A DNA stretch of 64,000 nt from Sinonovacula constricta (taxonomy: Eukaryota > Mollusca > Bivalvia > Cardiida > Solecurtidae). The stretch is from the NCBI GenBank assembly GCA_007844125.1, contig CM017555.1, forward strand, positions 29,317,843 to 29,381,842, in the 5' to 3' direction. Under the pieces are notes generated by a model. The model saw only the letters and a list, made by a program, of their open reading frames with translations, searched no databases and was not told the origin of the DNA. Both the position numbers and the translations under genes were made by a program. Shown in pieces: positions 1-13,708 of the stretch. Position 1 is the stretch's first letter. Every line of letters starts with the position of its first letter.

Positions 1-2595
1 CAATTTATACAAAAGCATCATGTGCTGACTATTTTGGGGTCTACTTAGCCGGCATACCGACTCACATACATGCACTCGTATACAAGTGCAAATAGAAATT
101 TGTTTTATCACACACATCCTGAGGATAATACTATTCTAAATAAAATGTGAGTTAACTCAGACGCACAAAAAGGTAGTAAAACATTATTGTGAGACATCGT
201 GTTTGTAGTCTAATTTACCACACGGTGGTGTCATTAAGTGTACAAGTCAATTCGCTTTATGGCTAACAAGTCTGAAGATAAAATGAAGAGACATTATTAT
301 GGTTGTATTATGTTATTATTTCCCCTCCATTATATCAACGTGATTCAAGCACTTCTGCAGAAAGTGGCCAGAAGCAAGCGAACAAGGCGGTGACTGTGGG
401 GTTGTTTTTTTATGATTAATGTCTTGTCTATTTTGTTTTTCTTGTTTTTGTTGTTGTTTGTTGTTGTTATTGTTGTTGTTGTTGTTTGTTGTTGTTGTTT
501 TACGCTAACATAAATCAGGCCTTACTGTTCGATTAATCATTTGACCTTGTCATATTTGTCGTATTGTTTATTTATTCATGGCTGCGGCGGGAATGTAAGC
601 AGTTGCTATGTTTGGATACTAGACAAAGACATAGTATAACCGGTTCACATGAACTACAGCGGCTGAGACTACGATTGTCGGTTCATGTAGCTTTTTTCTA
701 ATATTCAAGAAATGTAATTTTGTGAAGCAGGTGATATACTTATGTTATGCTAATAAAATATATTTAAAAGATAAAATATTGAATACCAAACATTTTTTTT
801 TTTGGCGTTTGCTCTAACATATGCATATATCTACACGACAGTGTGCCCGCTCTTGTATGTATACATGTATTGTAAACCTTTATATATTGAAAGCTGCAGC
901 TCTGGAATGTATACACATGGTTTACTGTTGATTCTTAAATAGGGACATTTTCCGGGATGGGTATATTAATTATAACATTAAACACAAACTTTCACGGTGT
1001 AGATGTCTTATTTGTTTTACTGTATCCTTCTATTTAACAAATATACTTCTTTGAACAAAGGAGTTGTATAATTAATGAAAATAAAAATGTGTACACAGCT
1101 TGAAGTTTTTTTTATAAATACAAGAATTTATATTAGCCAATGCTATCATACAGCTTTGAATAAATGAGGTAACAAGCACCAGATGGCTGCTGCGTAAACC
1201 ACAATAATGGCGTGCCTTTGGTTAACAAAACAATATTATCCTTTAGTTAAGCTGCATTAAGCTTAATAATACGTTCGTGTATCATAACACTTTGTGACAG
1301 GGAAGCAATTTTGCAACTTTGTTTGTATGGCTGCTCTACAATTACAGTTAAAAGGATGCATTATAACGAGGAACGCGTGGAAAACTTTACCAAAGACAAA
1401 TATGAAGAAATAATACGACATTTGTCTGATTTGTCTGAAAACAAGACTATAACTAGGTTTATGCGTAATTACGAAGCTTAAGACAGCTGATTTACAACAG
1501 AGCCTTGTCTGAAATATAACTAAGCTCAAGGATTATGGTCGTATGTAGCTTGTATCTAAGTATTGACTGTAGTGACAATATGAAAGATATTTTGAGCGAT
1601 GACCTTATATGTACCTTATATAATTAAAAATGTTTAATTTGTAAATTGTTTTACTTGAATCGAGAACTGTTTTCAATTCGTTTCCATTTAGTCAAATGTG
1701 TGTGTACGTAGATTTATTTCATTAATACATACCAATCAAAGTACTGCTCCAATTAATTTTAAAAAGTAATTAATGCCGATTTCATTGATCATCATAAAGC
1801 TCAAATTTGAAAATTACTGATACTTAAAACCGGGTGTATATGTGTTTAAATTTTAGAATATATGCTATAGGCTTAAACGTCTATACTACATGTGTTACGA
1901 ACGATAATTTACTGCCTTATCTGAAACTGTTGTTCTTTTCTGACTATCATAGCTCCAAATGTGCTTATATTCAATAAATGGTTAGAACATATGTGTGGAT
2001 TTTTGTTTCACCTGGCTATGCAGCGCATTTAATCAAATTACCAACCGATTTTTTCTGCCTGTATATTATGTGTCATTGGCAGTTGCCTATATTCATGGCC
2101 AATTGCAATCAGACCTCACATCTGTACTGCCAGCCATTCATAGCACATACATTCCAACCCGTAAATCAGACTTCGATGTTAACTAGGAATTGCTACACCC
2201 AGTTGTAAGTTTGCCTTCAGATAACAGCGACTGTTTAAGCTATCTGACATCTTTGATTTTACTCAAAGAACATGTATTGATATATTGTTAATATATTATG
2301 TTGTAGTGTGGTGTTGTTGTGGGGTTTTTTTTCTAATTAAAAGAATGAAAATTACAAATTCATGTACATTCATGATATTGAATTTAATCTTATCTCAAGT
2401 TTAAATATATGGAAATGAGGTAGCCCCAGCTAAAGTCTGGATTTCACTGGCCATCCTAAAAGCACATTCGAGCTCCCGTATAAGCATACGCTTCATAAGT
2501 AAATTGATATGGCAATTCCGAAACTGCAAGCCTGGGGCCTTTTCAAACCAGTCGGTTCTTTTGAGAACTGACCGTTGCAAGGCTGTTACTTATTT
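1..2595 (+). repeat. Left copy of a ~2.6-kb direct duplication
   Basis: This segment is nearly identical to 8136-10680 in the same orientation, with only scattered substitutions and small indels (for example around 780-800 and 1660-1690). Similarity starts at or before the first base of the window, so the left edge is unknown. It ends near 2595, after a shared GGCTGTTACTT. No convincing coding region is present: the short open frames inside are not kept open in both copies. It holds a GTT-rich tract at about 440-500. It could be a segmental duplication or two insertions of a non-autonomous element; no inverted ends were seen. Confidence 0.85.
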
Positions 2596-4239
2596 CTTTT
2601 TGTGTATAATATTAATAATGAACATTGTCGTAACATATAATGTTTTGTTGTTGATGTCTTTTTTGTGTGCGTGTGTTTCGTTGTTGTTGTTGTTTTTGTT
2701 GTTCTTTCTGATTCAGGATTCTACGTTTCCGTTTATTCTACAGCCCAATGTGTAAGTAATCTGGATATACATTATCTTATTATGATATTATTACGACGTC
2801 AACCTGTTTTCTTCAGGAGGTGATCATAATGCCGGCGAAAATTCGTCTTTATTTGTTGATTTTGGATACGTGGCTTCAGCTTTATGCAAAGTGTAAAGCC
2901 TGTCTGCGTTTGATTTAGAAACATGACAATGCGACGGATACTTCGTTTGATTGTTAACGGGTCGTCAGTTACAATGTAGTCTACAAAGCAATACCAATTG
3001 CCATTGTGAGAAGCCTGACGTATTTTATTATGTGTTTTGTGTTTATGTGAATTTGTATATACACATATGCAAAATTGTTTACAATTTTCTTTATCCCGAC
3101 TGTCTATATATTTGTATATCTAGTTATTTATTACTTAATTAGTCAAGCCTTTATGTGTCGGCTCTCTGTTAATGGGGCTCGTGAATCAAAGCCCCAAATA
3201 CCGATTTTTTCTTATACCAACATACATGTAGTTTATTGGTGATAGTTTATGGTGTCTTCTTTTTCTGGGATGTACAAAATGTACATAGGTTCAAACGCAA
3301 CCTGGCACTTAAATGATGTCCTTATTATAAACACCCCATTATTTAAAAAAAAATGTTTAGATCAGATTTTATATACTGATTTGAACAATAGCATTGTAAT
3401 CTCTATAAAAAGTATTGCCATTCATACACAGAATAATTCTTACTTTCAACTTATTATCGTTGTGAGAATTATACAGAAAAGTATTGAGGCAAATAGATAT
3501 TGTGAACAGACAAATTCGACTGAGGTTAAAATCACTTGATGGCTGCCACTATGATTGTGAAGTAACAAATGACTATGTTTCATTCAACTACACGCAGCTA
3601 ACTAAAACATGTGCACTTGATAAAGTTGTTTGACGTTTTCTACTTTAGAAATCATTTTGATATAAAGTTTGAACAAAAAAAAGTTACTGTAAAAATGAAA
3701 CATTATATCGAATAACACGTTAAATCATTAACGAAAAAGAAATGTTTTATTAAGGCAAGTTGGTCTAAAAGCTTAAATTTAAATGCAGACATTAAATTTA
3801 TACCTATATTTTCGCGCAGAAGACAACCCATTTACAGTTGTATGAAATATAATTAAGCTCAATGTTATTTTCTTATTATTGCTAAACATCAAGGTAAGCT
3901 TTTCTCGAAAAACAACAAAGATAGCTTATTTTATGCGATTATCTAAGCAATCCATGAATTTAACATATCTTTACTGAATCTTGCCCACACGGGATTTCTG
4001 TATGCCGTATGGTAAACGCGAATGATAAATATTAAACAGGCTAGGTCTGATTTAATGTCCCCTGTGCATGTATGATCGAATTTGCTTTTTACTTATGTCA
4101 GAAAATAAACATGTAGCATATTATTATTAGCATATATTATTGTAAACATAATCATAAACTGAAAATAATATAATTATATATATATATTATGCACAAAAAT
4201 GTTTTTGAAATGCATTGCAGAGAAAATTATGATCATTAT
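2596..4239. other. No gene recognised
   Basis: AT-rich sequence with a GTT-rich patch near 2640-2705 and only short open frames that match nothing I recognise. It follows the left duplicate and is not shared with the sequence after the right duplicate. Confidence 0.5.
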
Positions 4240-4400
4240 AACAACGTCCAGCTTTATGGTGGAGGAAGAGAGGACACATGTCAGCTGGAAAACCTTCCCC
4301 CATTAAGTCAATCGCCAAGTACGGGACTCGAACCCATGCGGTGAGAGGCTAAGTAGTAAGAGGAGTTACAAATCTGCGACTCTACCACTACGCCTCGAAA
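4240..4400 (-). repeat. tRNA-derived SINE-like fragment
   Basis: Read on the minus strand, the right end carries an A-box-like TAGTGGTAGAGTCGC (about 4376-4390) and a B box GGTTCGAGTCCC (about 4328-4339), spaced as in a tRNA. A non-tRNA body runs on to about 4240. The anticodon-arm region is too long for a normal tRNA, so this is a tRNA-derived retroposon head and not a working tRNA gene. Confidence 0.55.
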
Positions 4401-4429
4401 TAACTTCAGGTGAGAATTAGTAAATAATA

Positions 4430-5286
4430 CAGTTGAACTTCGTAATCTCAAAGTCGCTGGGACAGTGCAAAATAATTTGATTTAAAAGAACTTTGAGATA
4501 TCAGATTTTATGTTAGTATGTGTATGATAAGTGAATTTTAAAGATTGCTAACTTATGTTTTTTTATATACCTTATAGGTCTAATTGTATGCGTTTAATTG
4601 TATGCATTTTAGTTAATCATTTATATTTAAATATAAAGAAAAAATGTATTAATTTTATCTCTTTATTACACAGAAGCTAGTAACATTTGTCCTACAACGT
4701 TCTTTTTACTGCTAGACCCTTGACTGATCCAGATATTCCCCAGGATTAAGATGGATCCTTCTTTGGATTGCTCAGCTAGAGTATCGGGAGCTTTGTGAGG
4801 CGTAATTTTGACAATGAAGCTATGGCATTTCGCATTTAATATATATACCGTACAACCAACATTATTCACACAATAACGCTACCCTAAAACAATATTGTAG
4901 CATCTTTAATTGCCCTTACCAAGCTTAAGACTAATTACTGATCACATTTTACAGAGCAAACTGCCTTAATTGGCACCTATTCAAATCATATCATGGTTTT
5001 TACCCCCTCACGGGCTTGTGCATGTGGGAAGCTTATGTTAATTGACCCATGACGTCACGTTCACACTTTGTCAAGCTTTCGCATGAATCTTCGAGTCAAG
5101 CTAGTCGGATTAATAAAAAAAACATGATCAGGCGCCCAGCAATCACTTTGAGTTAAAGGGGAATGCAGCTCAAGCAAATTTGTCTTATGCGAGTTTTTAT
5201 ATGATCAAAGAAGGAAACAAAGTGGGACTTGGACAATAGTCAAGCGGAATTATCTCAAGCGTGTTTGTCATAACGAAGTTCAACTG
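4430..5286. mobile_element. TA-flanked non-autonomous DNA transposon (Tc1/mariner-like MITE)
   Basis: The left end reads CAGTTGAACTTCGTAATC and the right end is its inverted match, closing with GAAGTTCAACTG. Both are flanked directly by TA (4428-4429 and 5287-5288), as expected for Tc1/mariner insertion. The 857-bp interior has no transposase frame. Ends of this kind followed by an ATCTC motif are very common in invertebrate genomes (recalled, not searched). Confidence 0.65.
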
Positions 5287-5288
5287 TA

Positions 5289-7610
5289 AGGTGTAAATGT
5301 GTATTGTAATAAGTTGATCAAGATTGAATATACTTGAGAATAAGGTTTTAATCTGACTTATTTAGCAATACATTTACTTAGATGCAGCTTATTTTAAACT
5401 GACTAGAGCAGACGCGTGAAAATACATGTCAACTTATAAATGCAATGCACTCGACCAAAGAAACCTCCAAGGTTATCAGTCTAGAAAGAACGCGACATTG
5501 AAATTTCGATTATCATTAAACAATTATAGTCAAACCATACAACTGTACTGATTGCATTAGACAGCACATACATGTCAGCACTTAAACTTGCGCTTTCATC
5601 GTTTTAAGGGCTGAAACACTAAAACTGAGCGTGTCTAGCATTAATGCGTACCACACAAACTACACGTAGAACATAAACAACATGTAAATTTCCGACCGCA
5701 ATCCAAATTGAAAGCGATTCATTATTAATGACATAATCAAAATAATTAATTTGCGTTAATATGTGTATAGTTAGGAAGAAATATAAATATAGTTATTTTT
5801 TTGCATTGACAAACATGTACATCTGACATGTTTTTCTATATTTATTAATTACAAGGATGGTGATTGTGTCGGGCATTTTATTAAGCAACCACTGAACATT
5901 CCAATTAACATCTGGTGGTGTATGTAAGTAAGACATATCTTGGGTTTCCAATTGGAACCTCAGGGCAAACAGATTAGTTAAACATTAATGTAAATGGTAA
6001 GGTAAATTCTCTACGTGTAGCCATTTTTAATAGTTACGGCCAATACATATAGACATATACAAAAATATTGAACCTGGTACAGACATTTTTGTCTTGTATA
6101 AAATGTACAGGAGCGGTGGAGACAGAGACAGTTTTAAATAATTTAGGTTGAATTAATTATACAGCAGATAGTTAATGTTGTCAAAAACGAAAAGTTTTGA
6201 GTCTTTAAATTACGCACACTTTTTGAAATAGTTTGTATATTTACATCCTCGTTTTGTTCACTATCATCCAGTTCTTTTCCGGAGTCTACATTAATCCTGA
6301 CTTATAGTTTCTGAGCTTGAAAACGTCAATGTCAATGTTGAGGTCAATAGAAGAAGATATAAGTGTCTCTGTATTGTGCCTGAAGTAAATATTGTCTAAA
6401 TTAACAAAATTTCGTATAGATTAATCCTGAAGAAGTGTTTAGTTGTATAGTAAATATACTGGATGTAAATATAATTTGTCTGGGATCAAAGATGTCTAGA
6501 CTTGCCGGATTTACGCCAATAACACCAGACTGTGGATGATCCATTCACTCGTCTTGAAAGTTTCGTATGCCTCTGAAAATGTGTCCATTTATAAGAAAAA
6601 AAGTTCAAAATGTATTTTTAAATAGGAAGCTTTTATCTCTGAAACTATAGGTAAAACTTAAAATACGTGAGTAGAAATATAGAAAAATCTATAAGGCTAA
6701 ATTATAATGAAATTATAATTGAATAGGTAAATGAGAAAAGATCCTATCAAAATTTCTGCCGATATTTAAATTTTATCTACCAGTAGACAAAGGCAAACAA
6801 GGTAAATGAAAATGTAACAAAAACACAGAGACGATACATAACACACATAAAGAAAACTCGTCAGTTACCGCCTTGGAACGGTCAATCGGCAAAAGGGCTG
6901 ACTGGGGTGCTTAAACCTGGTTTGTGGAGCGCTCCAACCTCGCATTTCCTGAAGGTTTTTCTAGCAAACAAACAATGTAACTAACAATATCCTGTCAAAG
7001 TGAAACAACTAACAGTAAGCACCTGCATCGGAGGCTAAAACAGATACATTGAACTTATATCAAACATGTTAACATATTAAACAGTTTAAAAATGTATAAC
7101 GTTAGCATATTAAACCATTAAAAATCATAAATTATTAAGAATACCAATCTCGTTCAGGAAGCAAACGAGTTTAGGACACTGTCTTAAATAGTTCATACAT
7201 GTTATTGCCATTAATATATTTTTCCTTGCAAGGAACCACCGACAGTTAGCCGTATTTTATTACATTGTATGAACACCGACAATATTCGATCTAAGTATAT
7301 TGTATTTTAATAGCTAATTGTGACAATACAGTGATAAAAAATGAAATGTAAACATCAAACATGGACAATTTAATCGAGATTAATCCCTATGTACACTGGC
7401 TGTGTCATGATAAGTAGGAAAAATAGGTAATCGGGTTCTTGCATGTTTTGATTTAAACACGTGGACTATTGGCATTGCAACAGAACAAGAAAGTACATTG
7501 GAAGTGAAGCGTATTTAATATTTATATATCTCAAAATGCGTATGACATTGAAGATATTAGACAAAGTACGTACACATATATCCAACGTTCACGCAGCTAT
7601 AGTCCCCCAA
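5289..7610. other. No gene recognised
   Basis: About 2.3 kb of AT-rich DNA without long open frames, recognisable repeat ends or splice-bounded coding segments. Confidence 0.45.
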
Positions 7611-7617
7611 CTTTTAC

Positions 7618-8127
7618 CTGCTGATGCTCTGTCTGGATGAGACACTGTTGGTTAAATTAATGGTATTGGAAAAGCAAAAATTGTTAAACAGCTAGAGGGA
7701 ATATTCAACCTTGACAGTATTGGAAGCAGACATGAAAGGTGTGTTGTCGGAGGCCACTTGTTTTATTGCTGCCTGTTATGATAAGAGAGAAAACTTTGCC
7801 ACCAACAACTGAATCATTTGTTGAGAAGGTAAAAATGGCCCATTACCAAGCATCGTTCGGCGCAGTGCATTGGATCCCGATTCACCTTGCATGAATCCAA
7901 ATATGTATGGGTTGAGCAAAGATCGGAAGTCCAGAGTGCTCATCCCGACAATCAACCTTGCTGACAAACCTCCAGCCCCAACATACCTCTTGCAGCTGAT
8001 ATGCTGCAGTTGTTCGTCAAAACTATCAGGTGCAACTTCTCGGTGTGGCTGCTGCTTAGCACACCTTTCATGCACAATATTTTGCTCATGCAAACAATCA
8101 AAGGACTGTCAAAATAAATGGACATGA
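7618..8127 (+). pseudogene. Broken transposon-encoded protein, C-terminal part
   Basis: Three pieces in different frames recall one protein family amplified in bivalve and cnidarian genomes. First comes DALSG, a stop, then DTVG with a GIGK motif (about 7623-7675). Then TLPPTTESFVEKVK (from about 7794). Last is an open stretch ending at 8127 with PTINLADKPPAP followed by a cysteine-rich CGCC...C.CSC tail. At least two in-frame stops and one frameshift separate the pieces, so it cannot be translated. The order (GIGK, LPPTTE, cysteine-rich tail) is what I remember for the family; its precise name and catalytic type are unknown to me. It stops 8 bp before the right 2.6-kb duplicate. Confidence 0.6.
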
Positions 8128-8135
8128 TAAAGAAC

Positions 8136-10680
8136 CAAATTATACAAAAGCATAATGTGCTGACTATTTTGGGGTCTACTTAGTCGGCATACCGACTAAC
8201 ATACATGCACTCGTATACAAGTGCAAATAGAAATTTGTTTTATTACACACATCCTGAGGATAATACTATTCTAAATAAAATGTGAGTTAACTCAGACGCA
8301 CAAAAAGGTAGTAAAACATTATTGTGAGACATCGTGTTTGTAGTCTAATTTACCACACGGTGGTGTCATTAATTGTACAAGTCAATTCGCTTTATGGCTA
8401 ACAAGTCTGAAGATAAAATGAAGAGACATTATTATGGTTGTATTATGTTATTATTTCCCTTCCATTATATCGACGTGATTCAAGCACTTCTGCAGATAGT
8501 GGCCAGAAGCAAGCGAACGAGGCGGTAACTGGAGGGTTTGCTTTTTTATGATTAATGTCTTGTCTATTTTGTTTTTCTTGGTTTTGTTGTTTTGTTGTTG
8601 TTTTTGTTGTTGTTGTTTGTTGTTGTTGTTTAACGCTAACATAAATCGGGCCTTACTGTTCGATTAATCATTTGACCTTGTCATATTTGTCGTATTGTTT
8701 ATTTATTCATGGTTGCGGCGGGATGTAAGCAGTTGCTATGTTTGGATACTAGACAAAGACAGAGTATAACCGGTTCGCATGAACGACAGCGGCTGAGACT
8801 ACGTTTGTCGGTTCATGTAGCTTTTTTTCTAATATTCAAGAAATGTAATTTTGTGAAGCAGGTGATATACTAATGTCATGCTAATAAAATATTTTTAAAA
8901 GATAAAATATTTCATTTTTTGCGTTTGCCCAAACATATGCACATATCTACACGACACTGTGCCCGCTCTTTTATGTATACATTTATTGTATAGCTTCATA
9001 TATTGAAAGCTGAAGTTCCGGAATGTATACACATAGTTTACAGTTGATTCTTAAATAGGAACCTTTTCCTGGATGGGTATATTAATTATAACACAAACTT
9101 ACACGTTGTAGATGTCTTATTTATTTTACTGTATCCTTCTATTTAACAAATATACTTCTTTGAACAAAGGAGTTGTATAATTAATGAAAATAAAAATGTG
9201 TACACAGCTTGAAGTTTTTTATATAAATACAAGAATTTATATTAGCCAATGCTATCATACAGCTTTGAATAAATGAGGTAACAAGCAATAGATGGCTGCT
9301 GCGTAAACCACAATAATGGCGTGCCTTTGGTTAACAAAACAATATTATCCTTTAGTTAAGCTGCATTAGGCTTAATAATACGTTCGTGTACCATAACACT
9401 TTGTGACAGGGAAGCAATTTGGCAACTTTGTTTGTATGGCTGCTCTTCAATTACAGTTAAAAGGATGCATTATAACGAGGAACGCGTGTAAAACTTTACC
9501 AAAAACAAATATGATGAAATACTACGACGTTTGTCTGATTTGTCTGAAAACAAGACTATAACTAGGTTTATGCGTAATTACGAAGCTAAAGACAGCTGAT
9601 TTACAACAGAGCCTTGTCTGAAATATATCTAAGCTCAAGGTTTATGGTCGTATGTAGCTTGTATCTAAGTATTGACTGTAGTGACAATATGGAAGATATT
9701 TTGAGCGATGACCTTATATGTACCTTATATAATAAAAACTGTTCGATTTGTAATATTGTTTTACTTCAATCAAATGTGTGTGTACGTAGATTTTTTTATT
9801 AATACATACCAATCAAAGTACTGCTTCAATTAATTTTAAAAAGTAATTAATGCCGATTTCATTGATCATCATAAAGCACGAATTTGAAAAATGCTGATAC
9901 TTAAAACCGGGTGTACATGTGTTTATATTTTAGAATATATGCTATAGGGCTTGAACGTCTATACTACATGTGTTACGAACGATAATTTACTGCCTTATCT
10001 GAAACTCTTGTTCTTTTCTGACTATCATAGCTCCAAATGTGCTTATATTCAATAAATGGTTAGAACATATGTGTGGATTTTTGTTTCACCTGGCCATTGC
10101 AGCGCGTTTGATCAAATTACCAACCGATTTTTTCTGCCTGTATATTATGTGACATTGGCAGTTGCCTATATTCATGGCCAATTGCAATCAGACCTCACAT
10201 CTGTACTGCCAGCCATTCAAAGCACATAAATTCCAACCCGTAAATCAGACTTCGATGTTAACCAGGAATGTTACACCCAGTTGTAAGTTTGCCTTCAAGT
10301 AACAGCGACTGTTTAAGCTATCTGACATCTTTGATTTTACTCAAAGAACATGTATTGATATATTGTTAATATATTGTGTTGTAGTGTGGTGTTGTTGTTT
10401 GTTTGTTTTTTCTAATTAAAAGAATGAAAATTACAAAATCATGTACATTCATGATATTGAATTTAATCTTATCTTAAGTTTAAACATATGGAAACGAGGT
10501 AGCCCCAGCTAAAGTCTGGATGTCATTGGCCATCGCACAAGCATAGTCGAGCTCCCGTATAAGCATTCGCTGCATAAGTAAATGTATATGGCAATTCCGA
10601 AAATGCGAGCCTGGAGCCTTTTCAAACCAGTCACTTCTATTGCAAACTGACCGCTCCAAGGCTGTTACTTGTTTCTGTTA
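8136..10680 (+). repeat. Right copy of the ~2.6-kb direct duplication
   Basis: Near-identical to 1-2595. The left edge is sharp at 8136 against the transposon relic; similarity fades at 10660-10680. Small differences include loss of about 20 bp near 8910 and loss of a short block near 9765. No coding potential is evident. The low divergence implies a recent event. Confidence 0.85.
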
Positions 10681-12785
10681 TTGTATTATATCACGTCTCA
10701 TTGCTTTTTGTCAATGTTACGTTTACTATGTATGCCATTGTCTAGCGATAGTTCAGATTTAAGTATCTATTGTAATTGTTATAGAACCTTTTCTTGTTTT
10801 CCAATGCAATACTATACGAATATTAATTGCATATAATAGGTTAATATATTTCACTAATTATAATTATTTCACTAATTATAATAACGATTAAACCATTATT
10901 AAACTCTTATATCAACTTTGTATTTCTGTTTGTTATTGTTGTTTGTTTGTTGTTGTTTTTGTTGTTGTTTTGTTTTGTATTATTTGTTCATGTTGTTTTT
11001 TGTTTGTTTTTTGTCCGTTGTTTTTGTTTGTTTAATTTTGCATTGTTCTTTACTTCGTTTTTTGTTTGTTTTGTTGTTGTTGTTGTTCTCGCTTTTGTTT
11101 GTTTTTTTGTTTGTTTTGTTTGTTTCTAATGAGCAAGTCCCTTAACTGATATTAACTGCTAATGCTAATGAGTATTCGGTAAGATTTTCTTTAACAAATT
11201 TTCCCCATAATTTGGAGTTATACATTTTGTGTTTGCTATTTTCCCCACATATATTGACGTGTATTCATTACTTTACAACCCACTAAGTGGACCTTACGTT
11301 GACGTGAGGCCCTTACCCACCACGACGTCGCCTGGCGTATCGGCATTCCCGTACTGATATCTGTAAGTCACTGCCATTTTTAAACACATCTGATTTATTG
11401 GTTCTGTGATAAGTAGAATCCAATATTTGTGTTCATTAAATGCTGAAAACATTACCCAGGCTTGATGAAATTGTATCGTTTCATCCAACTCTTTAAAAAA
11501 CAATTAGTAGTCAATTAATGCTCAGGTCAGGTTCTCTTTATATAATAACAGCAAATACGAATCAACAAAATCTAATCTATATAGATGCATTATAAAATGA
11601 TCTCCATCCTTGCTTTGATTTTCACTGTGCAAAAATTATATTGCTAGATAAAACTATTCCTTCCTATTAACCACTTTACATATTGTTAATAAGTTATTTA
11701 TCCTGAAAATCAATATACAAGAAAATGACCAAATAAGGCATTCAAAAATGGAATTGTTTTCACGTTGAGTGCGATGATTTACAAATAACATATCTTTATT
11801 GAATCTTGCCCAAGGTCAGTTGATGTCGTCAACTCTTTCATGAATATTCAGGGGTAAGGATAGAATTTAACGATCACTTTCTGTTATTCAACATATAGTC
11901 CATACATTTAATGTTGTTGTTTTGTTTGTTGTTGGTTCTTTTGTCATTGTTTCACCATTTCATTGAAGGCAATTGCAGCATATGGCACCTTCTTTAAAAA
12001 AACAAGTAAAATGCACCAAACGCGATTTTCCAATAAATTAGATCTTATTCTAATTTTGTCAAACTCATTGCTGTTACCTTGTCGTGACTGGACATAGTTT
12101 TGTAAGATAAAACATCTCTTACACCGTCAGGTTCATACATAAAATGTGGGGTTTATAGCCTGCAGTCGCAAAAGACAATCCTCACGTAGCGCACATATCA
12201 ACAAGTGCACAAGCGTAACTCAAGGAAATCACAATTAGTAAAGATACACATATAATGTTACCATGGAAACACCATCTTTATCAATTCACCATTCAGTACA
12301 CATATAATGTGTTAAACTCGATATGCTCAAAAGCCGGATAGAAAGATGTGCATATTTAACTTTATATGCAAGCCGGGGACGGGATAATATTTTGACAATC
12401 GGTCGATATTTATCGTTTAGAGGAAGAAAAAGAATGTGATGGTCAAGAAGAGTACCTATAGACACGTGGTTAATATCACTTGTTCGGATGTCGCGTTGTA
12501 GAGTAATGACATTATATATCTGTGTTATTAAACTGGAAAGTGGTGTGGAAAGTAGTGTTTACGTACATGTACATTGTACATACGTTACTGGGCACTAATA
12601 AAAACACAACATCGGCATGAATTGCGTATACCGTTTAATGTCCTCGCCAATACAGATAGTAAACATTTAGAATGGTTAGTATAGTGTGTCGTATAAGGAT
12701 CCTTACATTGAGTAGGACTGGCGGTAACATGGGAAACGCGTGCACTTCAAATTGTCTCCTGCATATTGGCTTAATTCATGTTAAA
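10681..12785. other. No gene recognised; T/G-rich tract
   Basis: 10918-11130 is a strongly strand-biased TTG/TTTG tract whose apparent open frames are low complexity. A minus-strand frame at 11294-11503 contains a non-repetitive stretch (YRYQYGNADTPGD) followed by a possible splice donor, but I cannot match it to a family. The remainder shows nothing recognisable. Confidence 0.4.
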
Positions 12786-13708
12786 TACTGTGAAAGCATT
12801 TTATTTCGTGGGGCAGAATTTCGTCGTTTGAAGAGGACGGGCATATTCGTGGGTACTTGACTTCGTGGATTGCCCTACCCACGAAATTAAAAAAATACCT
12901 TCGATTTTTGACAGATGCGAAACTGAGGCCTAACACTGAACCAGTGTCAATTGCGAAACTACGGATTAGCGAGTGACTTTACCTATTGTCTTAAGTCACG
13001 CCTGATGATATTGATCAACGGCAGCCGGTCAATGTTTTCACAGCCGAGTCCTATCAGACGACTTTTATGACACCAAACTGTCAATTAGCGTGTCATTTAA
13101 TGGATTATATTCATAAAGATGTTAGGGGCGCGGGTTCTTTTAAGGGTCTAATTTAACGAAGCCATTGACTGTCAATTAACGCCAATCAGCGTACTATGCA
13201 AACTGACACAAAACAGACCCTTGAGTAAACACCCTGACTAAGTAACATCTTTCATAAGTTAAACCGGTTTATCAAATGAACAAAATCAAATGACATTATT
13301 GCACAGCTACTAAATAGAAATAATCGATTACGTGACAATCGAGCATACTTCATCAAGCGAACCTGGGTCAAAGGTTAATAATTAGAACACTATGCTTCAC
13401 TTTATTTGAGCACAAATAAACACTTAATACCTTATTGAAAGCAAAAAGGTGTGATATAAAATTGTAAGGGCCAGTGATTTGTAATAGCCATTTATTACAG
13501 AGAATCTGACGAATTAAACCATCGTTTAATTAACGTGTTACAAACTTGCAATATACGTGGCTCATACCAAATGTTGACATGATTTACAAGTAAATCTAGC
13601 AGTCTAACCGATGGGGATTTTATATTGTTGGTACATAAATTCGTGGATTGTCTTGCCCACGAATTCCATGAAATTAAATGCCCCACGAAATAAAATGCTT
13701 TCACAGTA
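12786..13708. mobile_element. 923-bp element with perfect 30-bp terminal inverted repeats
   Basis: The left end (12786-12815) begins TACTGTGAAAGCATTTTATT and continues TCGTGGGGCA. The right end (13679-13708) is its exact reverse complement. The termini contain TA, consistent with a TA target duplication outside CTGTGAAAG. Internal CACGAA/TTCGTGG motifs near both ends are typical of a hairpin MITE very common in oysters and other bivalves (recalled). No transposase frame lies inside. It could instead be two short solo copies in opposite orientation. Confidence 0.65.

Noticed and set aside
7776..8093. 105-codon minus-strand frame
   Set aside because: Antisense shadow of the plus-strand transposon-protein relic.
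3960..11815. Extension of the 2.6-kb duplication (AACATATCTTTA.TGAATCTTGCCC at 3960 and 11786)
   Set aside because: Only about 30 bp match and the sequence between does not align; probably a separate short repeat.
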